From JBFIHZ01 sp041601535 (GTDB lineage: Bacteria; Pseudomonadota; Gammaproteobacteria; Xanthomonadales; SZUA-36), in assembly GCA_041601535.1 (NCBI GenBank), contig JBFIHZ010000009.1:1-28798 (forward strand): a stretch of DNA of 28,798 nt, read 5' to 3'. This document shows, in pieces, positions 7,821 to 20,858 of the stretch. The notes under the pieces were generated by a model, which worked only from the letters and a program-made list of their open reading frames with translations, was not told where the DNA came from and did no database searches. A program made the position numbers and the translations under genes. Numbering within the stretch: the stretch's first letter is position 1; each line of letters starts with the position of its first letter.

Positions 7821-8845
7821 TGACGTATCCGTGGACCCAGGGCGCCTGGCGGCAATGCCTGCAAGGCCTGAAAAGTGACCGCATGGCTCACGCCATCCTG
7901 CTCAGTGGCCCGGCTGGCCTGGGCAAGCTGGAACTGGCGCAACAGCTGTCTGCGGCACTGCTGTGCTTGCAGCCCGGGGACGATGACCAGGGCGCCTGCG
8001 GTCAATGCCGCTCGTGTTCCCTGCTGGCCAGCGGCGCCCATCCGGATTTCCGTTTGCTGACCTTTGAAGTCAACGAGAAAACCGACAAAATGCGCACCGA
8101 ACTGGTCATAGACCAGGTGCGCCGGCTGATCAGCCTGATGCAGCTTACCCATTCGCTCAGCGAGCGCAAACTGGCGCTGATCCACCCGGTGGAAGCGATG
8201 AACCGCAATGCCGCCAATGCCCTGCTGAAGACGCTGGAAGAGCCGCCGGGTGCGGCTTTCCTGCTGCTGGTCAGCAATGACCCTGGACGCCTGCCGGCTA
8301 CCATCCGCAGCCGCTGCCAGGCGGTGGATATCCGCATGCCGGATCGTGCGGCCGCGCTGCGCTGGTTAAGCGGGGACCAGGGCGTGGATGCCGCGTTGGC
8401 GGCAGTGGCCCTGCAGGCGGCCGGCGGCGCACCCTTACTGGCGCGTCACCTGCTGGAAAGTGGTGAGGTCGACCAATATCACGAGGTGCAGCAGGCATTG
8501 AACGAATTGCGCCGCGGTGCGGCCGAACCGGCTGCGATGCTGGAAAAACTGCTGGCCCTGCCGCCTGAAAACCTGTGGACCTGGTTGTCCCTGATGGCCG
8601 CTGACGCGGTGCGCAACTGCTACACCGGCGGCGCGGCCGCTGCATCGCCAGACCAGCCCGCGGGGCAGGCGTCCCGGGCTCATCCAGGCCAACGCCCATC
8701 CGGTGATCCAGCGGCGCGGGTGCGGGCGCTGGCCGACCTGCAACTACAGGCCGATCGCAACCGCCGTTTACTGGCCACGCAATTGCGCAAAGACTTACTT
8801 CTGCGCGATTGGCTGATACAATGGGCGGCATCCGGCCACGGTTGA
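7820..8845 (+). CDS. holB: DNA polymerase III delta-prime subunit
   Basis: HolB is the delta-prime subunit of the clamp loader that places the beta clamp on DNA. The 341-residue product has the P-loop-like GPAGLGK (residues 30-36) and four zinc-binding cysteines at 49, 60, 63 and 66 (CGQCRSC). It also has ALLKTLEEPP and a sensor-type SRC segment in TIRSRCQ. The C-terminal collar domain contains a Pro/Gly/Ala/Gln-rich insert at about residues 273-295 before the ordinary end KDLLLRDWLIQW. The frame stays open and the ending is family-like, so I do not call a frameshift. The start ATG overlaps the tmk stop by one base. Confidence 0.93.
   Translation: MTYPWTQGAWRQCLQGLKSDRMAHAILLSGPAGLGKLELAQQLSAALLCLQPGDDDQGACGQCRSCSLLASGAHPDFRLLTFEVNEKTDKMRTELVIDQVRRLISLMQLTHSLSERKLALIHPVEAMNRNAANALLKTLEEPPGAAFLLLVSNDPGRLPATIRSRCQAVDIRMPDRAAALRWLSGDQGVDAALAAVALQAAGGAPLLARHLLESGEVDQYHEVQQALNELRRGAAEPAAMLEKLLALPPENLWTWLSLMAADAVRNCYTGGAAAASPDQPAGQASRAHPGQRPSGDPAARVRALADLQLQADRNRRLLATQLRKDLLLRDWLIQWAASGHG
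8814..8822 (+). promoter_or_regulatory. extended -10 candidate for pilZ
   Basis: TGATACAAT fits the extended -10 form TGnTATAAT with one mismatch. It lies inside the 3' end of holB, 59 bases before the pilZ ATG. The best -35 I can find (TTACTT at 8795-8800) is poor. A separate promoter for pilZ is possible but not shown. Confidence 0.3.
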
Positions 8846-8881
8846 ACCGGCGCCGTCTGATAACCAAGGAAAAGACCAGGC

Positions 8882-9223
8882 ATGGCACAACAAGGAATTC
8901 TTTCCCTTTCCATCAAGGACAAGCAGGCTTTGTACCGGTCCTATATGCCATTCGTGCAGGGCGGTGGTCTGTTTGTGCCCAGCGCCAAGCAGTTTGAGCT
9001 GGGTGACGAGGTGTTCCTGCTACTGACCGTGATGGAATTTGAGGAACGCCTGCCCATTCCCGGCAAGGTAATCTGGATTACCCCGCAGGGCGCGGCCGGC
9101 AACCGCAAGGCAGGCATTGGCGTGCAGTTCGCCGATACCCAGGATGGCGCCCACGCGCGCACCGTGATCGAGTCGCACCTGGCGGCCATGCTCAAGAGCA
9201 ACCTCAGTACGCACACCATGTAA
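8882..9223 (+). CDS. pilZ: type IV pilus assembly protein PilZ
   Basis: PilZ of this short stand-alone class is needed for type IV pilus assembly and twitching, and works with the pilus ATPase machinery at the inner membrane. The 113-residue product is one PilZ domain, with GGGLFVPSAKQFELGDEVFLLL, GKVIWITPQ and GIGVQF. It lacks the RxxxR and D/NxSxxG signatures that bind cyclic di-GMP, as expected for the founding PilZ type. The ATG at 8882 follows AAGGA (8868-8872) by nine bases. holB-pilZ order is common in Pseudomonas and its relatives. The frequent next gene tatD is absent here; a convergent gene follows instead. Confidence 0.93.
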   Translation: MAQQGILSLSIKDKQALYRSYMPFVQGGGLFVPSAKQFELGDEVFLLLTVMEFEERLPIPGKVIWITPQGAAGNRKAGIGVQFADTQDGAHARTVIESHLAAMLKSNLSTHTM

Positions 9224-9328
9224 TTTCGGCCCGGCCAACCCGCCCGGCTTCTCCTGTCCAGCCCATTTTAGTTCGTATCAGTCAAAACGCACGGCCGCAG
9301 CCACTGTGCCCGCCGCGGTGAACCCGTT

Positions 9329-10501
9329 TCAGGCCAGTTGCCGGCGGATGATCTCCAGCACCTGTTCCATTTCGGCTGCGCCCTGGTAGACGTGGGGGGA
9401 AAGCCGGATGGCCCGGTTGCGCAGGGCGCAGGCCACGCCGTTTTGCTCCAGCGCCCGCTTCAGCTCAACCGGGTCACGGCGGCGGCTGCTGAATGACACG
9501 ATGCCCGAACGCCGCTCGGGTTCCGTGCGGCTTATCAGCTCGATACCGGCGGTGTGCCCGAGACCGTCTATCAGCCGCGCAGTATTATCCAGCACGCCGC
9601 GTTCCACCCGCTCCATGCCAACCTGCAACAACAATTCCAACGAGGCCTGCATGGCCACCTGGCCCAGCGTATTCGGGCTGCCTGCTTCAAATCGCCTGGC
9701 GCTGGCGGAAGGTTTGAGATCCTGCTGACTGAAACTCCATGGGTTGTCCACCATGTGCCAGCCCTGTTGCCGTAATGTGAGTTGCGGACGGACGGCTTCA
9801 TGGCAATAAAACACCGCAATACCTTCCGGACCCAGCAGCCATTTGTGGGCATCGGCCGCCAGGCAACTGATATGGCAGGCCTGCACGTCCATGCGCAGCG
9901 CGCCGAGGTGCTGGATGGCATCGACAAAAAACAGCACGTTACGTTTTTTGCACGCCTCTCCGAGTTGTTCGAGATTCAGCCGGAAACCGTCGCTGTATTG
10001 CACTGAACTGACCGTCAACAGCCGTGTGTGGCTGTCCATGGCGTCCAGCAGGGCCGTTTCAGCGCAAGCTGCGGCACGGATATCGACCACCCGCAATTCA
10101 ACCCCACGCGCCTGTTGAGCCTGCCAGGGCAGGTGGTTGGAGGAGAACTCACCTCGAGGTACCACCAGATTTTCGCCCGGCTGCCAGTCCAGCCCCCAGG
10201 CCACGGTGGAGATGCCCTCGGTGGTGTTTTTCAGCAACGCGATATCCCGCTCTGATGCGGCACCGGTCAGGCTGGCCAGCTGCTGCCGCAATGTGCGTTC
10301 ACGGGCGATCCATTGCACATAGTCCGCCGGTCCCCGCCGCGCGTTTTCCGCCGCAAACGCGCTGACGGCGCGCGCGGTGGCCTGCGGCCAGGGCGTGATG
10401 GCGGCATGATTGAAATACAGGCGCCTGGCCGTGTGCTGCGCGTCATCGCCACCGGGCGAATCGGACGGGCTGAAAAATTGCTCCTGCAAAGGGACGGACA
10501 T
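9329..10501 (-). CDS. class V PLP-dependent aminotransferase-like enzyme
   Basis: This is a fold-type I, class V PLP enzyme of 390 residues, a superfamily that includes cysteine desulfurases, kynureninase and isopenicillin N epimerase-like proteins. LYFNHAAITPWP near the N-terminus, SSVQYSDGFRLNLEQLG, VDAIQHLGAL and the PLP lysine Lys220 in AADAHKWLLGPEG are visible, followed by RFEAGSPN. The C-terminal NRAIRLSPHVYQ replaces the cysteine loop of SufS-type desulfurases, so sulfur transfer is unlikely. The substrate is unknown. The gene stands alone, divergent from dinB and convergent to pilZ, so context gives no pathway. The ATG at 10501 has no strong Shine-Dalgarno. Confidence 0.85.
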   Translation of the reverse strand: MSVPLQEQFFSPSDSPGGDDAQHTARRLYFNHAAITPWPQATARAVSAFAAENARRGPADYVQWIARERTLRQQLASLTGAASERDIALLKNTTEGISTVAWGLDWQPGENLVVPRGEFSSNHLPWQAQQARGVELRVVDIRAAACAETALLDAMDSHTRLLTVSSVQYSDGFRLNLEQLGEACKKRNVLFFVDAIQHLGALRMDVQACHISCLAADAHKWLLGPEGIAVFYCHEAVRPQLTLRQQGWHMVDNPWSFSQQDLKPSASARRFEAGSPNTLGQVAMQASLELLLQVGMERVERGVLDNTARLIDGLGHTAGIELISRTEPERRSGIVSFSSRRRDPVELKRALEQNGVACALRNRAIRLSPHVYQGAAEMEQVLEIIRRQLA

Positions 10502-10533
10502 GGCAAAAACACCTGCATGGCAAATCCAGCCGT

Positions 10534-10539
10534 TATAAT
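10534..10539 (+). promoter_or_regulatory. TATAAT box before dinB
   Basis: A perfect TATAAT lies 24 bases upstream of the dinB ATG, in the 62-base divergent spacer with the class V enzyme gene. No good -35 hexamer lies 16 to 18 bases upstream. I see no CTGT-N8-ACAG LexA box in the spacer, so SOS control is not evident here. Confidence 0.35.
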
Positions 10540-10563
10540 GCAGTCACATCCCCAACCGGGCAA

Positions 10564-11802
10564 ATGAAAGTCCTCAAGCCGATGAACGCCACGCCGCAAC
10601 GCACCATTCTGCATGTCGACATGGATGCGTTTTATGCCTCGGTGGAAATCCTTGACCGCCCTGAACTGGAAGGTGCGCCGGTGGTGGTGGGCGGGCTGGG
10701 TCCGCGCGGTGTGGTCAGCACCTGCAACTACATTGCGCGTACCTTTGGCGTGCATTCCGCCATGCCGATGGGGCGCGCCCGGCGGCTGTGTCCGCAGGCG
10801 CATTACCTGCCGCCGCGCATGGCCCGTTACCGTGAATGTTCCGCGCAGGTGTTTGAGGTTTTTCATTCCATCACCCCGCTGGTGGAAGGGCTGTCGCTGG
10901 ATGAAGCCTTTCTGGATGTCACCGCCAGCCGCCGGTTGTTCGGCACGCCACAGGACATCGCCCGGCGGGTGAAGCACGACATCAAGTCAGCCACCGGGCT
11001 GACCGCATCGGTTGGTGTGGCGCACAACAAGTTCCTGGCCAAGCTGGCGTCGGACCTGCAAAAACCCGACGGTCTGGTATGCGTGGATGCCTCGCGGCTT
11101 AACGAGTTCCTTGACCCGATGCCGATACGGCGGCTGTGGGGCATTGGGCCGCGTACCGCGCCCAAACTGAAAGCCCAGGGGATTCTGACCTTTGGCCAGT
11201 TACGCCGTGCCGATGCGGCGGTGCTGAAAGCCGCGCTGGGTAATCGTTCGGAACATTTCCGCCGGCTGGCGGCAGGCCTGGACGAGCGCGAGGTTCAGGC
11301 TGAAAGCCCGGACAAGTCCATCAGTCACGAAGTGACGTTTGATACCAACCTGAACGAGCATGCTGAACTACTGGCCGAGCTGCAGCACCTGACCGAGGCG
11401 GTGGCCCGGCGGCTGCGTCAGCGCCAGCTGCTGGCCAGCACGGTGCAGATCAAGATCCGTGATGCACGCTTTCATACGGTCACGCGCAGCCGCAGCATGC
11501 GCGCCGGTTCCAACAGCACGATGACGCTGTACCGCATGGCCAGGGCATTGTTTGAAACCTGGCGTTCGGCCAATACCAGCACCGCGGTGCGGCTGTTGGG
11601 CATGGGTGTGTCCGGGCTGGAACAGCAGTACACCGATGCGCAGATCAGCGGCCTGGGGGCAGGGGATGCCTCGGGCCGGCAACTGGATTCCAGCAGTGAT
11701 CAGCGCCTGGACGCGCTGTTTGACCGCATCAATCAGCGCTATGGCGAGGCCAAGATCGTGCATGGCATGACCTTGCGCCGGCACCGCGAGGAAAACAAGT
11801 AA
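10564..11802 (+). CDS. dinB: DNA polymerase IV (Y family)
   Basis: DinB copies past certain template lesions at the cost of fidelity. The 412-residue product has the palm carboxylates Asp19 (HVDMDAFYASVE), Asp113 and Glu114 (SLDEAFLD). Tyr24 is at the steric-gate position. The helix-hairpin-helix thumb region is RRLWGIGPRTAPKL, and the little-finger domain follows. It is about 60 residues longer than E. coli DinB. After VSGLEQ comes QISGL where a clamp-binding pentapeptide would be expected, then a tail with LDALFDRINQRYG. The start ATG 10564 has only a weak GGG upstream; ATG 10582 is an alternative. Confidence 0.93.
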   Translation: MKVLKPMNATPQRTILHVDMDAFYASVEILDRPELEGAPVVVGGLGPRGVVSTCNYIARTFGVHSAMPMGRARRLCPQAHYLPPRMARYRECSAQVFEVFHSITPLVEGLSLDEAFLDVTASRRLFGTPQDIARRVKHDIKSATGLTASVGVAHNKFLAKLASDLQKPDGLVCVDASRLNEFLDPMPIRRLWGIGPRTAPKLKAQGILTFGQLRRADAAVLKAALGNRSEHFRRLAAGLDEREVQAESPDKSISHEVTFDTNLNEHAELLAELQHLTEAVARRLRQRQLLASTVQIKIRDARFHTVTRSRSMRAGSNSTMTLYRMARALFETWRSANTSTAVRLLGMGVSGLEQQYTDAQISGLGAGDASGRQLDSSSDQRLDALFDRINQRYGEAKIVHGMTLRRHREENK

Positions 11803-11852
11803 CGAACTGGAGTGTGGCGGCAGTATGAACCGGAGTGGGTGGCTGCCGGGAT

Positions 11853-13535
11853 TCAGCCGTCATTCGTTGTCAGGCTTTCCGCGCGCAGTTCCCGCCGCAG
11901 GATTTTGCCCACATTGCTTTTCGGCAGTTCGTCGCGGAATTCGATGTGGCGTGGCCGCTTGTAACCGGTAAGCTGCTGCGCGGCGTGTTGCCGCAGTTCG
12001 TCTTCGGTCAGGGTCGGGTCGGATGGCACCACGAAGATTTTCACCACCTCGCCGGATTTTTCATCCGGCAGACCCACTGCGGCCACTTCCTGTACCTTGG
12101 GATGCATCGCAATCACGTCTTCGATTTCATTCGGGAACACGTTGAAACCCGACACCAGTATCATGTCTTTTTTGCGATCCACGATCTTGAAATAGCCATC
12201 CGGATTCATCAGCGCGATGTCGCCGGTACGTAACCAGCCGTCGGGCGTCATTACCTTGGCGGTTTCCTCCGGACGTTGCCAGTAGCCTTTCATGACCTGC
12301 GGGCCTCGCACCACCAGTTCGCCGATTTCGCCTTGCGGCAGTAACTGGCCTGCATCGTCCATGATGGCGCAATCGGTGGAGGAAATCGGCAGGCCGATGC
12401 AGCCGTTGTATTCTTCCAGATCGATCGGGTTCATGCAGGCGGCTGGCGAAGTTTCCGTCAGCCCGTAAGCCTCCACCAGCGTGGTGCCGGTGACTTTCGC
12501 CCAGCGTTCCGCCACCGCGCGCTGTACCGCCATGCCGCCCCCCAGCGCGCCTTTCAGCGTGGAGAAATCCAGCTCGGCAAAGCCCTTGGTGTTAAGCATG
12601 GAATTGAACAGGGTATTGACCCCGGTAATCATGGTGAACGGGACCTGCCCCAGCTCCTTGATGAAACCGGGCATGTCGCGCGGATTGGTAATCAGCACAT
12701 TCATGCCGCCCAGCGCCATAAACACCAGGCAGTTCGCCGTCAGCGCGAAGATATGGTACAGCGGCAGCGCAGTGATGATGATTTCCACCCCCTGGCCAAT
12801 ACCCATGGGCAGCAGCCAGGCCTTGGACTGCAGCATGTTGGCCACCAGGTTGCGATGGGTCAGCATTGCACCCTTGGCCACCCCGGTGGTGCCGCCGGTG
12901 TATTGCAGGAATGCGATGTCTTCGAAACCGACGCTGACCGGTTTGAGCGCCAGTTTTGCGCCTTTGGACAGCACCTCTTTGAAAGGCACGGAACCCGGCA
13001 GGCTCCAGGCCGGTACGCCTTTGCGGACATGCTTCACCACGAAATTGGTCAGCAGCCCCTTGGGGAAGTCCAGCAGGTCTCCGACCTGGGTCGTTATGAT
13101 GTGCTCCACCGGAACGTCGTCGCGCACGCTGGCCAGCACGCTGGCAAAGTTTTCCACCACCACGATGGCACGCGCACCGGAGTCCACCAACTGGTGTTTC
13201 AATTCCCGCCGTGTATACAACGGGTTGGTATTTACCACCACCATACCGGCGCGCAGCACGCCAAACAGGGCCACCGGGTATTGCAGTATATTCGGCATCA
13301 TCAGCGCCACGCGGTCACCGGGCTTCAGCCCCTGGGCTTGCAGCCAGGCAGCGAAACAGCGCGTGGCATGGTCCAGCTCGCGGTAGCTCATGCGCGTGCC
13401 CATGTTCAGGAACGCGGTCCGGTCGCGGAAGCGGCTGCAACTGTCGGCGAAAATATCCAGAATGGAGCCAAACTGATCCAGGTCAATTTCGGCGGGTACG
13501 CCCGGTGGGTAACTGCTGAGCCAGGGTTTGCTCAC
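11853..13535 (-). CDS. fadD: long-chain fatty acid-CoA ligase
   Basis: This enzyme activates fatty acids to acyl-CoA through an acyl-adenylate. The 560-residue product is near the E. coli FadD length of 561. It has the P-loop-like YTGGTTGVAKGA (about residue 211), YGLTETSP (about 355), GWLRTGDIALMNPDGYF and the fatty-acyl signature DRKKDMILVSGFNVFPNEIE. The adenylation lysine lies near residue 540 in KSNVGKILRREL. The GTG start at 13535 has AAGGAG five bases upstream. It is a single gene, convergent to dinB and divergent from the GCS2-CBS gene. The exact chain-length preference cannot be read from sequence. Confidence 0.92.
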   Translation of the reverse strand: MSKPWLSSYPPGVPAEIDLDQFGSILDIFADSCSRFRDRTAFLNMGTRMSYRELDHATRCFAAWLQAQGLKPGDRVALMMPNILQYPVALFGVLRAGMVVVNTNPLYTRRELKHQLVDSGARAIVVVENFASVLASVRDDVPVEHIITTQVGDLLDFPKGLLTNFVVKHVRKGVPAWSLPGSVPFKEVLSKGAKLALKPVSVGFEDIAFLQYTGGTTGVAKGAMLTHRNLVANMLQSKAWLLPMGIGQGVEIIITALPLYHIFALTANCLVFMALGGMNVLITNPRDMPGFIKELGQVPFTMITGVNTLFNSMLNTKGFAELDFSTLKGALGGGMAVQRAVAERWAKVTGTTLVEAYGLTETSPAACMNPIDLEEYNGCIGLPISSTDCAIMDDAGQLLPQGEIGELVVRGPQVMKGYWQRPEETAKVMTPDGWLRTGDIALMNPDGYFKIVDRKKDMILVSGFNVFPNEIEDVIAMHPKVQEVAAVGLPDEKSGEVVKIFVVPSDPTLTEDELRQHAAQQLTGYKRPRHIEFRDELPKSNVGKILRRELRAESLTTNDG

Positions 13536-13615
13536 GAATACTCCTTGGAATGGGTTGCTGGCGTTGTGCTGTTAGAGTTTAGCGCCGCGTGGCCCGGGCC
13601 AGATAAGGCCAGCTG

Positions 13616-13639
13616 GTGATACAGTATGCATTGCATCAC
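13616..13639. promoter_or_regulatory. nested dyad in the fadD / GCS2-CBS divergent spacer
   Basis: GTGAT (13616-13620) is mirrored by ATCAC (13635-13639). Inside lies ATGCATTGCAT (13626-13636), a perfect 5+1+5 palindrome. The element sits between two divergent genes, a usual place for an operator. It does not resemble the FadR or PsrA consensus that I know. The symmetry is seen; the role is inferred. Confidence 0.3.
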
Positions 13640-13833
13640 AAACTGTTTGCAGCGGGCAAGTTTGCCCATCGGTGCGGCCGCTGCCACCGTGGCATTATCA
13701 CGGCGCTGACCAGTATAGCCGGTTCGGCCCGGGTGCTGCGGTTTGCCCCCGGCCACACGCACTGTTTATGATCAGCTGCTGCATGGCGGCGCGAAAGTGC
13801 AATGTGCAAGGCCACATAACGGAAACGGAATGC

Positions 13834-15780
13834 ATGGGTGAACTGAACGTACAGCGCGGTAAACACGATGCCAGTCAGCAGGCCTTTATGAAAGCGCTGT
13901 TGGAAGAGGTGCGGGCGCTGGAATTGATGCTGCAGCAGGGCATGATCGAATCCGGCGTGCGCTGCATCGGCGCCGAACAGGAAATGTTCATCGTCGATCA
14001 GGCCTATGGCCCGGCCTCCAAAGCCACCGAAATCCTCGCCACGCTGGATGATGAACGCTTCACCCACGAACTGGGGCTGTTCAACCTGGAAGCCAACCTG
14101 GCGCCGCAACGCATGGGCGGTGACTGCCTGTCGCGCATGGAAGCTGAACTGCAGCAAGTCTACCGGTTGGCGCGCGACGCGGCGCAACAGCACGCCTGCG
14201 ATATCGCGTTGGTGGGTATCCTGCCCAGCCTGTCGCAAAGCCACCTGCAGCTCGAACACATGGTGCCGTTCACCCGTTACAAGGCCCTGAATGACGCCTT
14301 GATGGCCTTGCGAGGCGAACAGTTCCGCTTCGATATCAACGGCATTGACAAGCTCAGCGTGCAGCACGATAACGTGATGCTGGAAGCCTGCAATACCAGC
14401 TTCCAGATTCATTTCCAGGTGGGTGCTGAAGAATTTGCCCGTTTGTACAACATCGCCCAGCTGGTGACGGCGCCGTTGCTGGCGGCGGCGGTGAATTCAC
14501 CGGTTTTGCTGGGCAAGCGGCTGTGGCATGAAACCCGCATCGCGGTGTTTGAACATTCGGTGGATGCCCGCTCCTCGGTGCACCAGGTCAGGGGACAGCA
14601 GCCGCGGGTGCATTTTGGCGACGGCTGGATCCAGGAGTCGGTCACCGAGATTTTCAAGGAGGACATCGCCCGCAATCGCATATTGCTGACCACCGAAACG
14701 GAAACCGATCCGCTGGGCATGGTACGGCGCGGCGAAGCCCCCAGCCTGAATGCGTTGCGCCTGCATAATGGCACGGTATACCGCTGGAACCGGCCATGCT
14801 ACGGCGTCAACAACAACGTGGCCCACCTGCGGATAGAAAACCGCGTGATTCCGGCCGGACCCACGGTGATTGACGAGATGGCCAATGCGGCGTTCTTTTT
14901 CGGCATGATGGCCGGCATGGCGGAACAAAGTACCGATATCACCACGCTGCTGCGCTTTGATGACGTCAAGACCAACTTCCTGGCGGCAGCCCACGAAGGC
15001 ATCCGCGCGCAACTGAACTGGTTCAATGATACCCACCTGCCAGCGCGGCAACTGATCCAGCAGCAACTGCTGCCGCTGGCGCGTGAGGGGCTGCAGCAGA
15101 TGAAAATTGATGCATCCGATATCGAGCGTTACCTGGGCGTGCTGGAGCAGCGCGTCAGCACCCGCAGCACCGGCGCCCGCTGGATGCTGGAATCACTGGA
15201 AAATGTGCAGGGCCATGGCACCCAGGATCAGCGTTTGCGTTGCGTGGTGAAAAGCATGGTCGAGCAGCAGTCTTCCGGCACTCCGATTGCCGAGTGGGCG
15301 CTGGCCGAGTATTGCGAGCAGTCGGACTGGCGCGAGAGTTACCGCCAGGTTGGCCAGTTCATGGTCACCGATCTGTTCACCGTGCGGCCTGACGATATCG
15401 TTGATTTCGCCGCCACGCTGATGGACTGGCGGCACGTGCGCCAGGTGCCGGTGGAGGATGATGCCGGCAACCTGGTGGGCCTGGTTTCGCACCGGGCTCT
15501 GTTACGGCTGGTAGCCAATGGCCAGATGGGCCCGGAGAACCGGGTAACCGTGGCGGAGATCATGACCGCCGATCCGGTAACGGTGACTCCGGAAACCGGC
15601 ACGGTACAGGCCATCCGCCTGATGCGCGAACAGGGCTTGCCCTGTTTGCCGGTGGTGCGCGCCGGCAAGCTGGTGGGCCTGGTGACCGAGCACGACCTGA
15701 TCGTGGTGGCCTCGCGTTTGCTGGAAGCCTACCTGGACGAACCGCCTGCGCAGGACAGCGGCGCCGCAGTGGATGCCTGA
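13834..15780 (+). CDS. GCS2-type carboxylate-amine ligase with two CBS domains
   Basis: The N-terminal part, about residues 20-490, resembles the GCS2 glutamate-cysteine ligase-like superfamily. It shows GAEQEMFIVD, HELGLFNLEANLAP, LEACNTSFQIHFQV and ENRVIPAGPTVIDEMANA, which together line an ATP-metal active site. Two CBS domains follow: about 510-565, starting MVTDLFTVRPDDIV, and about 572-635, with IMTADPVTVTPETGTV and LVTEHDLIVV. CBS pairs commonly bind adenine nucleotides, so allosteric control is likely. The substrate is unknown; true glutathione synthesis is not proven. I chose ATG 13834 (648 residues), with GGAAACGGAA upstream. The open frame runs further up to 13672, but that stretch looks non-coding. 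Confidence 0.82.
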   Translation: MGELNVQRGKHDASQQAFMKALLEEVRALELMLQQGMIESGVRCIGAEQEMFIVDQAYGPASKATEILATLDDERFTHELGLFNLEANLAPQRMGGDCLSRMEAELQQVYRLARDAAQQHACDIALVGILPSLSQSHLQLEHMVPFTRYKALNDALMALRGEQFRFDINGIDKLSVQHDNVMLEACNTSFQIHFQVGAEEFARLYNIAQLVTAPLLAAAVNSPVLLGKRLWHETRIAVFEHSVDARSSVHQVRGQQPRVHFGDGWIQESVTEIFKEDIARNRILLTTETETDPLGMVRRGEAPSLNALRLHNGTVYRWNRPCYGVNNNVAHLRIENRVIPAGPTVIDEMANAAFFFGMMAGMAEQSTDITTLLRFDDVKTNFLAAAHEGIRAQLNWFNDTHLPARQLIQQQLLPLAREGLQQMKIDASDIERYLGVLEQRVSTRSTGARWMLESLENVQGHGTQDQRLRCVVKSMVEQQSSGTPIAEWALAEYCEQSDWRESYRQVGQFMVTDLFTVRPDDIVDFAATLMDWRHVRQVPVEDDAGNLVGLVSHRALLRLVANGQMGPENRVTVAEIMTADPVTVTPETGTVQAIRLMREQGLPCLPVVRAGKLVGLVTEHDLIVVASRLLEAYLDEPPAQDSGAAVDA

Positions 15781-16288
15781 GCGGGGTGACCGGGCCCCGT
15801 CGCGGCCGGCTATTGTGTGGCTGACCTTGCGGCAAACGGCTCTGGTTCAGTTGGTCTTGTCCGGCTGGCTGCTGATGCTGGCCGCATGCAGCCCGGAACT
15901 GACCGTGCAACAACGCCTGATCGCCAATATCCGCACCATGGAAACGCATATAGAAGCGGGCGAACGCCGGCCGTTCATGAATTTCGTGACCGAGGATTTC
16001 CAGGCCCAGGGCGGCCAGATGGGGCGCGAGCAGTTAAACGCCTTCGTGCTGTTGCAACTGCGCCAGCATCAGGCCCTGCATGCCCAGTTGTTTCCCATCC
16101 AGGTCATCCAGCTGACCGCCACCACCGCGCAGGCGCGCTTCCGCGCACTGGTTACCGGTGGTCCAGGCTGGTTGCCGGACAGCGGTCAGTTGTTTCAGAT
16201 CACCACCGGCTGGCGTTTGGAGGATGAGCAATGGCTGATGAACTCGGCCAGCTGGGAACCGGTCTACCTGGAAGACGTATTGCAATGA
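15773..16288 (+). CDS. putative outer-membrane lipoprotein, NTF2-like
   Basis: This is a 171-residue protein of unknown function. After a basic N-terminus, a hydrophobic stretch ends in the lipobox LAAC with Cys39. Ser follows at +2, which predicts sorting to the outer membrane. The mature part alternates helix-like and strand-like segments (FMNFVTEDFQ, AQARFRALVTGG, QITTGWRLEDEQW). This pattern resembles small NTF2/SnoaL-fold proteins, but it is judged by eye only. The ATG at 15773 lies inside the last codons of the GCS2-CBS gene (8-base overlap), so the two are probably co-translated. A GTG at 15815 would shorten the n-region and is an alternative start. Confidence 0.7.
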   Translation: MPERGDRAPSRPAIVWLTLRQTALVQLVLSGWLLMLAACSPELTVQQRLIANIRTMETHIEAGERRPFMNFVTEDFQAQGGQMGREQLNAFVLLQLRQHQALHAQLFPIQVIQLTATTAQARFRALVTGGPGWLPDSGQLFQITTGWRLEDEQWLMNSASWEPVYLEDVLQ

Positions 16289-16339
16289 CCGGCTCTGGGT
16301 GATTCGCAGGATTTGAGAATGCATCGGTTAAAATAAGGC

Positions 16340-20845
<4,506 letters not shown>

Positions 20846-20858
20846 GCGCGTCATTCCT

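Noticed and set aside
9224..9328. Terminator between convergent pilZ and the class V enzyme gene
   Set aside because: GC-rich CCGG words occur but no stem of six or more base pairs followed by a T-run is visible.
10501..10564. LexA box in front of dinB
   Set aside because: No CTGT-N8-ACAG dyad is present in the divergent spacer.
11818..11848. CGGCAG and CTGCCG as a terminator between convergent dinB and fadD
   Set aside because: The stem is only 6 bp with a 19-base loop and no T-run on either strand.
13672..13833. Longer N-terminus for the GCS2-CBS protein
   Set aside because: The extra 54 residues are rich in His, Cys and Pro, unlike the family, and lie in the divergent spacer; ATG 13834 fits the domain start better.
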